Source: JBBDRX01 sp040905245 (lineage in GTDB: Bacteria > Bacteroidota > Rhodothermia > Balneolales > Balneolaceae). Taken from it: 19,193 nt of DNA. Position 1 is the stretch's first letter. Each line of letters begins with the position of its first letter. Position numbers and translations under genes: made by a program. The notes under the pieces are model-generated. The model made no database searches and had not been told where the DNA came from. It saw only the letters and a list, made by a program, of their open reading frames with translations. Shown one piece after another: positions 1 through 8,100 of this stretch. The DNA is taken from assembly GCA_040905245.1 (NCBI GenBank), contig JBBDRX010000103.1, forward strand, positions 1 through 19,193. The letters run 5' to 3'.

Positions 1-163
1 CAAAACGTTCATTTAAATATTGTGGAAGGCCAAGTGTCCCCAAACTTTCCCCAAATGACCCGTTTTTTTAGGGTTTTTCGGGGGGTGAGAAGTACGATTT
101 GGTGGAAATTAAAATTCTAAAAATGCCTTCTAAGTTGTTGTTTTGAAGAGATTTAACTGATGA

Positions 164-251
164 GCCGGCGTGGCGGAATTGGTAGACGCGTTGGACTTAA
201 AATCCAATTCGGAGTAAACTCCGAGTGCCGGTTCGAGCCCGGCCGCCGGTA
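164..251 (+). tRNA. tRNA-Leu, anticodon UAA
   Basis: A complete class II tRNA can be folded by eye. The acceptor arms are 164-170 and 244-250, with discriminator A at 251. The anticodon stem TTGGA/TCCAA (191-195/203-207) encloses the 7-base loop CTTAAAA, giving anticodon TAA at 198-200, which reads UUA leucine codons. A long variable arm (GGAG/CTCC, 211-214/219-222) is typical of Leu, Ser and Tyr tRNAs. The T arm is GCCGG/CCGGC around the loop TTCGAGC (227-243). The D arm carries the conserved GGTAGAC segment. The 3' CCA is not encoded (discriminator is followed by CAA). The first acceptor pair is G:U rather than G:C. The gene lies 19 bases from the stop of the convergent gene at 271-1719. 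Confidence 0.97.
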
Positions 252-270
252 CAAACACCTGTGTTGCGTG

Positions 271-1719
271 TTATTGGGCCAGACGATCCAGCATGCCCTG
301 AAAGATGAATCCGTGAAACGGCAGCAGGGCATACCAATACAACCGTCCTGTCACCCCCAGTGGCCGGAACGTCGCCGTCTGGACGAGAGCCCCCTCTTCC
401 ATTTTGAACTCCAGCCAGGCTTCTCCCGGAAGCTTCATTTCTGCATAGAGCAAAAGCCGGCCGTTCTCCCTATCTGCATGAAGAACCCGCCAGAAATCGA
501 GCGCATCCCCGACAGAAATCTTATCCGAACTTTTTCGCCCTCGGCGCAAACCCACTCCACCAACCAGTTTGTCCAGAAAGCCCCGGATCTTCCAAAGTGT
601 ATCGGCATAATACCACCCCGTGTCACCACCGATGTTCCAGATCTTCTCCATGGCCTCCTGACGATTCCTCGTAGTGGCGACCCGCCGATCGATAAAACAA
701 CCGTGCGTGGGCACCTGAATCAACCGCGCTACTCCTTTGTCCAGTTTTGCACTGGATGCAGCATCCAGCCAACTGGAAAGAACGTCGTGCTGCTCAATTT
801 TCCCGAAGGCCAGCGTAATTGCCTCACCATAGGGAATCAGGTCAATATTCAATTGCTCATGAAGTCGATTGGGCTTACATACCACCTCAACCATCATGCT
901 GTCCACCAGGCTGGTTGCAAGTTGATAGGATGTTGAGGTGATAAAATAAAGCCAATAGGAAGAAAGTTTGGGGGTCAATACCGGAACCGTCATGATTACC
1001 CTTCGAAGCCCACGTACCTGAGCAAATTGCTGGAGCATCTCCCGGTAAGTCATCACCTCGGGCCCACCGATATCAAAGTTCTGATCATACGTCGAACGGT
1101 TCAGCAATGAACCGTATAAATACTGGATCACATTCCGGATGGCAATCGGCTGTGTGCGGGTGTTCAACCATTTCGGAGCAACCATGACCGGAAGTTTTTC
1201 GACCAGATCCCGGATGATTTCGAACGAGGCACTCCCCGATCCGACAATGATACCGGCACGAAGTGTCGTCAAATGAAACGATGAAGCAGATAAGATCTCT
1301 TCGACTGCCTTTCGTGATCGTAAATGAGTCGAGAGATGCTCCTCATTAATAATCCCGCTAAGATAAATCACCTGTTCAACAGACGTTTTCGAAAGAGCCG
1401 ACCTGAAATTCAGTGCAGACTCTTTTTCGAGGTCTTCAAAGGAACTTTTTCCGGAAGTCATGGAGTGGATCAGGTAATAGGCCGCATCCAGATCCATTGG
1501 AATGGAATCCAGCGTTTCGGGCTTTAAAAAGTCCACTTCAATAACTTCAATCCGATCGGATTCGAACGAAGAGATATCAAACCGCTCCCGATCCCGAACA
1601 CAGCAATAGACAATACAATCTTCTTCAAGGAGCTTCGAAAGCAATCGCCTCCCAATATATCCGTTTGCTCCGGTCAGAAGAATTCTTCTCGTACTTGTTT
1701 GGCGTTGGAAATTTCTCAT
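271..1719 (-). CDS. NAD(P)-binding SDR/NmrA-like protein with C-terminal DUF2867
   Basis: This is a 482-residue cytosolic protein. The N-terminal half is a Rossmann fold of the atypical/extended SDR type: the dinucleotide-binding glycine motif TGANGYIG lies at residues 16-23, with an acidic VDF segment near 62-64. The C-terminal part (about 300-482) looks like DUF2867, including the WNIGGDTGWYYAD stretch near 361-373. This two-part architecture and length match the E. coli YbjT-type proteins, whose substrate is not known, so no reaction is assigned. The classical YxxxK catalytic pair of SDRs is not clearly present. The ATG at 1717-1719 is supported by an AGGCGG ribosome binding site just upstream on the minus strand. 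The stop converges on the tRNA-Leu gene, so it is probably a single-gene transcript from the 1720-2151 intergenic region. Confidence 0.88.
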   Translation of the reverse strand: MRNFQRQTSTRRILLTGANGYIGRRLLSKLLEEDCIVYCCVRDRERFDISSFESDRIEVIEVDFLKPETLDSIPMDLDAAYYLIHSMTSGKSSFEDLEKESALNFRSALSKTSVEQVIYLSGIINEEHLSTHLRSRKAVEEILSASSFHLTTLRAGIIVGSGSASFEIIRDLVEKLPVMVAPKWLNTRTQPIAIRNVIQYLYGSLLNRSTYDQNFDIGGPEVMTYREMLQQFAQVRGLRRVIMTVPVLTPKLSSYWLYFITSTSYQLATSLVDSMMVEVVCKPNRLHEQLNIDLIPYGEAITLAFGKIEQHDVLSSWLDAASSAKLDKGVARLIQVPTHGCFIDRRVATTRNRQEAMEKIWNIGGDTGWYYADTLWKIRGFLDKLVGGVGLRRGRKSSDKISVGDALDFWRVLHADRENGRLLLYAEMKLPGEAWLEFKMEEGALVQTATFRPLGVTGRLYWYALLPFHGFIFQGMLDRLAQ

Positions 1720-2151
1720 ATCCGCCTAACCAATTTTCCTCAAAATTCATTCATTACTACAGATAGAGGGTAATACCGGTTCCATTCCGGCCGCTGGCAC
1801 TTATAAACCCATCATATCGTTCCGAATTCTTTCCAATATTTGCTTGTCTGGCCAATATGTGAGTATCTGCTATATAGACAGGAGGGGCACCGAATTTAAC
1901 CTTTAGGCAGCACCTTTTCTTTTTTACACAAGTATCGCGACATTACCCCCGCCTTTTATCTTATAACAACTAAATCATGACTAAACTAATTCTTTCTAAA
2001 CAGAAGGGAATTTTCTTCAAGAGTTTCCAAAGAGTCTTCTCAACCTCTTTCAGGAGAAACAGCTAATGTGATAAATTGCAGTCACACGAGTCCTCTCCAT
2101 CTCAGCCACTATCATCAGGGCAACTCCATATGAAAAGTTGCCTGGTGAGGT
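1720..2151. other. Divergent intergenic region before the glucan synthase
   Basis: These 432 bases separate the divergent genes at 271-1719 and 2152-10986 and should hold both promoters. I see no coding ORF and no convincing sigma-70 or Bacteroidota-type promoter. Visible elements are: an AGGAGG at 1880-1885 with no start codon at a suitable distance; an AGGAG (2052-2056) nine bases ahead of ATGTGA (2066-2071), a start codon followed directly by a stop; an imperfect dyad TGTGA-N10-TCACA (2067-2071/2082-2086); and the hairpin at 2116-2144. Confidence 0.6.
2116..2144 (+). promoter_or_regulatory. Hairpin in the 5' leader of the glucan synthase gene
   Basis: CAGGGCAACT (2116-2125) and AGTTGCCTG (2136-2144) pair over nine base pairs with one bulged G and a 10-base loop. 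The 3' arm ends on the first G of GGTGAGG (2144-2150), the only Shine-Dalgarno-like sequence near the start of the downstream gene. There is no T-run, so it is not a standard intrinsic terminator. A role in translation control is inference. Confidence 0.45.
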
Positions 2152-5100
2152 ATGTTAAATCCAGAATCTCCAGATATGCCAGATAGCGAAAATAATACTG
2201 AATCTTCCGAGCTTCCATTCAGCGATACACAACTTATGGAGACAGCTCGCCAGCTTGCACAACAACAGCGCTATGGAACCGATTCTTCGATAATCCGTCC
2301 GATCCGACCAGAATTAGGGCAGATCAAACAGACGCTGATAAATGCCTATAAGCTTTTCTCTGACGCAGTACGAAACGAACAGGAGATCTCTTCTGCAGCA
2401 GAATGGGTGATCGATAATTTCTACATCATTCAGGAACACATTGTACAGGTTCAGAGCGATTTCCCTCTCGAGTTTCAGAAGACCATACCCGTATTGATTG
2501 ATGGCGAATTTCGGGGATATCCCAGAGTCTATGAACTGATACAGCACATGGTCCTGCATACCGATAACATGGTCGAAATCGATTTGCTTACCAACTTTGT
2601 GCAAAATTTCCAGAAAGAAGAGACCTTGACGATTGGGGAAACCTGGAGTATTCCCATTATGATCCGGATGGCTTTACTGAAACAACTCCACAACCGGGTA
2701 AAGCAGGTCATCCAGCGAAAGAAGTTGCAGAAAGAGCTTAATCAATTGACATCTCGGCTTATTGAACACGATGAACAAGATGGAGACCCGGTCGTCCTCA
2801 TCAACCTGCTTTCAGAGTGGTTTCTGTCCGAAAGAAAAGAGAGTGGTGTGCAGGAACTGACAATACTCTACCAACTGATCCAGAGAAATGGCCTTTTAAA
2901 AGATGAAATAAGAAGATGGTTCAGGGGGCGTTTCAAGCGTCTGGATTTTACGCTGGATGAGGCGCTCAACATGGAAGCGCAACTTCATTCCCGTTTGCAA
3001 GTAAGCATAAAGAACACTGTGGTCTCCCTGCGCCACATTTTAGAGATAGACTGGAAAAAGTTTGTAGAACGTTGTTCACGGACCGAACAGATTTTGAGGA
3101 TGGACCCCGCGGGCATTTATCCGAAGATGGATTTTCAAACCAGAGACCGCTACCGGCAAGTTGTTGAACGTCTCTCCCGCCGATCAGAACTGAGTGAAAC
3201 GGAGATTTCTGAAACGGTCCTGCAGATGACCGCGAATAGTTCTACAGACACACAGCAAGGTGGCCTGCAGTCTCTTCTGGAAGACCGCTCCCCCCTGAAA
3301 AGCCATGTAGGATACTATCTAATGGACGAGGGATATGAAGCACTTGTCCAACGAATCGGGTATCGGAAATCGATACGAGAACGGCTTACACTTCTGTTTG
3401 AACAGAGTTTCTTCTGGTACTTCTCATTTATCTCGTTACAAACGACCGTGCTTCTCGCTATTCTCTGGGTGGTCATTGGTGCAGCATCCTATCCGGCCTG
3501 GATGGTTGTTTCACTCCTCTTGATTGCACTTTTCCCCGCTCTTGATCTATCAATCTCATCTGTCAATCGATATTTTGCGTTTTTTCTCTCTCCCCGAATT
3601 TTACCTAAAATGAGGTTTCGGAACAAGATCCCTGACGAAGCCCGCACACTGGTTGTAGTTCCCACCCTCCTGCTGAATGAAGAGGATGTCAGACGTCAGC
3701 TGGAACAGCTGGAAGTTCGCTCTCTGGCAAATCCGGAACCGGGATTGCAGTTTGCCCTGCTTGGGGATTTCAAGGACGCTCCGAAGCGTGAGCTGGACGA
3801 AGACAATCCCATCTTGAACACAGCCAATGAGCTGATCGATGAACTCAATGAGAAAGCCAGTAGTCGTTATGGCAAACGGTTTTTCCTGCTCCATCGTACC
3901 CGAGAGTGGAATGAGACGGAACAGGTCTGGATGGGATGGGAACGCAAAAGAGGGAAACTTGAAGAGTTGAACCGCTTGTTGTCAGACCCGAATGCCAAGA
4001 CCGGATACCGGTACATAACAGAGGGGTTTCTGGACTCGATTCAAAAGAAACCTGTACGATTTGTAATTACACTGGATGCTGATACGAAGATGCCACCGGA
4101 AAGTGCGCGGGATTTGATCCGGACAGCGGCCCACCCTCTGAATCGTGCTCACTGGGATCCAGAGAGCAGAAAAGTGGTTCGGGGGTATGGAATTATTCAA
4201 CCGAGGATATCCATCCCTCCCGAGTCTGCCCGAAAAACATGGTTTACCCGTATTTTCTCCGGGAATGTGGGTATTGATGCCTACTCGACAGTTGTTTCTG
4301 ATATTTATCAGGATTTGATGGATGAAGGGGTCTTCACCGGCAAAGGGATCTATGACCCGGAGGCATTCAACCGAGTGCTGAACAATCGGTTTCCGACAAA
4401 CAGGATTCTCTCGCATGATCTGATTGAGAGTAACTATCTTCGTGCCGGCCTGGCTACATCCATTGAGCTGTTCGACGATTTTCCCTCTACATACAACAGT
4501 TTCAGCAAGCGCAATCATCGTTGGACACGTGGAGACTGGCAAATCGCTTCCTGGCTTTTGCCACGTGTGCCGGGAGGGTCCGGTAAAGAGCAGAACCCTC
4601 TAAATGGATTGTCACGTTGGAAAATTCTGGATAACCTGCGGCGTTCTCTAAACTCGTTTTTTTTGATGCTGTTCTTCCTGAGTGGATGGTTCTGGCTACC
4701 GGGTTCCGACTGGATCTGGACGCTCGCTGCGTTCGGAATTATGGCATTTCCAATCTACATAACGCTCTCTACCGATCTCATAAATCGCCCTGCCCGGGTT
4801 CGATGGAAACTCTATCTCGGGAAAGTGCGCTCCAATCTGGCCATTCACTCTGCACAGGCGATTTTGGTACTCGGGCTTCTACCCCATCAGGCACTTGTGC
4901 AGCTCGATGCAATCAGCCGGGTTCTCTGGCGTCTCTCGTTCTCCCGCCGACACCTTCTTGAATGGACCACGGCATCGCAGGTAGAACGCGAAGCGGTCAA
5001 TTCGCTTGGCTACTATGTACGCACCATGTTGATTTCACCTTTGATCGGTGTTTCATTGCCGATCCTGGCACTGGTAACCGGTCAAGCTTCACTCTGGATT

Positions 5101-8100
5101 GTGATTCCGTTCTCCATTCTATGGATCGCAGCCCCCTGGATGGCTTGGCGACTGAGCCTTCCCGTGGTCGTTAGAGACGAGTCCTATTCAGCAGAAGAAC
5201 GCCAGAAGCTTCGTTCTTATGCCCGAAGAACATGGTTCTATTTCGAACGATACATGACAGAGGAGTACTCCTGGCTCCCACCCGACAATGTACAGGAGAG
5301 TCCGCCACTTCAACCAACTGCCCGAACTTCCCCAACGAATATTGGCCTTTCCCTGAACTCGATTCATGCGGCCTATAGCATGGGGTATATTACGTTCAGT
5401 GGATTTCTGGATCGAGTGGAGAAGACAATACACTCCATTAAACAACTTGAAAAGTACAAAGGCCATTTATACAACTGGTACGATCTCCGAACGAATGACA
5501 TACTTCCACCAGGATATATTTCAACTGTAGATTCCGGTAATCTGGCTGCGGGGCTTATTGTCACCGCACAAGCCCTCCGTCAGGAATTTCGATCACCCAT
5601 ATTGAACAAGGAAGCCCTGAATGGGCTGGTGGATACGCTTCTGACACTGCGCGAGCTTTTCTCGGGAGTGAGCGAGGATTCCGACGACCTTCAACACCTG
5701 TGGGATCTGGTAGACGAATTAACGACACAGGCACTTGAGCGATTGAAGCAGGATACGAGTATTCCACCTGACAAGATCGCTGCACTTCTGGAAAGCTGCC
5801 GTCCTGAACTATCTTCCCTTCGTGAGCTGAATATCTCCCTGCTTCGACAGAATCGGGACCAACAGGAGGTTGAAAATCTGGCATTCTGGCTTACACGACC
5901 ACTCGAGCAGGTCGAGAACCATCTGGCCGAATATCATCTGGTGGAATCGGTGTCTGATCAGTTTAAGCCGGAGGACCTTTCGGCTGAACACGTTGCCATA
6001 CTCCTCTCAGAGCAGCAGGAGTCGCTCCAACCTGCAGATCCTCCTCCAATGGCGGCCGAAGCGATTGACTGGCCAGAGCGTATCGAACGGTTATCTCTCC
6101 ATTGTGAACAGATGGTGGAAGAGATGGACTTCACCTTTCTTTATGACCAGAAACGGGCACTATTTCACATCGGATTTGATGTAGCAACCTTCCGGCTGGA
6201 TACGTCCACATACGACCTCTTTGCAAGTGAAGCGCGGATCGCCTCCTATATTGCCATATCTCGAGGCCAGATTTTGCCAGAACACTGGTTTCAGTTAAGC
6301 CGGCGGCTTACCAACCTGCGAAAAAATGAGGTTCTTCTCTCCTGGAGTGGGACCATGTTTGAGTATCTGATGCCGCTGCTTTTTATGCGTTCCTATCCGA
6401 ATACATTACTGAGCCATACATACGACTGTGTTGTAGAGTGGCAGCGTGAATATGCCGAAAGGCGAGGGTTCCCATGGGGTGCGTCTGAAAGTGCCTACTA
6501 TTTTTTGAATCTGGAGATGCACTATCAGTACAGGGCATTCGGAGTGCCGGGGCTGGGTATGAAAAGGGGACTTGCAGATGAATATGTGATCGCTCCCTAT
6601 GCGACCATGCTGGCGCTTATGGTAGACCCTAAAGAGGCCTATCACAACCTTGTAAGGCTCGAGGCATTGAATGGACTTGGAATATGTGGGTTTTACGATG
6701 CAATTGATTTTACACCAACACGCCTGAAAGATGGTGAATCGTACAAGGTTGTGCGATCTTATATGGCACATCATCATGGAATGGGGTTAGTTGCCATCAA
6801 TAATGTACTGAATGGATGGAAGGCACATCACTTTTTTCATTCCGACCTTCAGGTTAGAGGGTGTGAGCTACTGCTTCAGGAACGGGTTCCGAGAGGGCTA
6901 CCCGTCAAAGAACCACATCCGATTGATGTGGAGCTGGAACCACGGGAACAGTCTCCTGTTCAAATGGTTGTGGACCATGAGAGTATCAACAGCCTGGATC
7001 GTAACCCACCCCGACTTCACTTACTTTCAAACGGCTACTATTCACTGATGACAAGTCATACAGGTACCGGTTATTCGAGATGTGGAGAGCATATCCTGAA
7101 CGACTGGAAGCCCGATCTGTCATCCACACCCAGTGGTGTATTTTTCTATGTTCGGGATCTGGATAGCGGGGAGTACTGGTCGACATCACATCAACCAGTT
7201 CGAAGGAAACCGGATCGCTATGACAGCTGGTTTCACAATGACCGCGTGGTTACATCCCGGGTAGACGAATGGGTCGAGACAACAACGGAGGTTTGTGTCT
7301 CGCCGGAACATCCGTTTGAACTTCGAAGAGTGACACTGACCAACTATGCCGATCGCCAGCGCACGATAGAACTGACGAGCTACATGGATGTAGCTCTCAA
7401 CAAGATGGCAGACCATTCTGCACATCCTGCGTTCTCAAGACTCTTTCTGCAGACGGAGTATCTGCCGCAACAGCACGCACTTCTCGTTCGACGCCGTCCG
7501 AGATCAGAGGATGAGGAACCGGTTTGGATGGTACACACGATGACAGGGACGACTCATGGGAATGGCGAATCGGAATCGCTTCAATTTGAGACTGACAAGG
7601 AGGCATTTGTTGGACGAAACAGAGATTTATCCAGTCCGGCAGCTATGACTGTGAAGGAACGTATGGAGGGCCGGCTGGGTAATGTGGTTCATCCGATTTT
7701 AAGTCTTCGCCGCAGCTTCTCAATGGATGCAGGAGAAAAGGTACAGTTCACCTATGGCCTGGGTGTAGCCAACTCTCGGGAAGAGGCCGTTCATCTTGCC
7801 GACATGTTTCAGAGCCGGCATGCTACAGACCGGGCTTTTGAAATGGCGATGGTCTACAGCAGTGTCGAACTGGACCATATCGGGGCTAATTCTAAGCAGG
7901 CACAACAATTTCAACGCATGCTGGCCTCCCTTATTTATACGGATCGGGAGCAGCGTGCACCGGAATCAGCTATACGAGAGAATCGAAAATCACAGCAGGG
8001 ACTCTGGCCGTATGGGATTTCAGGTGATCTGCCTATTCTTCTGGTTCGGATAAAACAGCCCGATCAGATCAAGATGGTGATCACACTGCTGAAAGCACAT

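Noticed and set aside
1..163. Terminator or gene end at the left edge
   Set aside because: Runs such as CCCCAAA and a T-run at 62-68 are present but no stable stem precedes the T-run and no coding frame is recognisable.
164..270. tRNA-Leu as an integration site for a genomic island
   Set aside because: I saw no integrase gene and no second copy of the tRNA 3' end in the window.
160..936. 258-codon plus-strand ORF running through tRNA-Leu and the DUF2867 gene
   Set aside because: It includes the tRNA itself and is antisense to a gene with clear domain motifs; its translation has no recognisable family features.
1880..1885. AGGAGG as the ribosome site of an unannotated small gene
   Set aside because: No ATG, GTG or TTG lies at a suitable distance and the frames close within a few codons.
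2067..2086. CRP binding site
   Set aside because: The half-sites match TGTGA/TCACA but the spacer is ten bases rather than six, so it is reported only as an unexplained dyad.
3982..4542. 186-codon minus-strand ORF inside the glucan synthase
   Set aside because: It is antisense to the conserved GT84 core, and its translation is rich in Cys and Pro without domain features.
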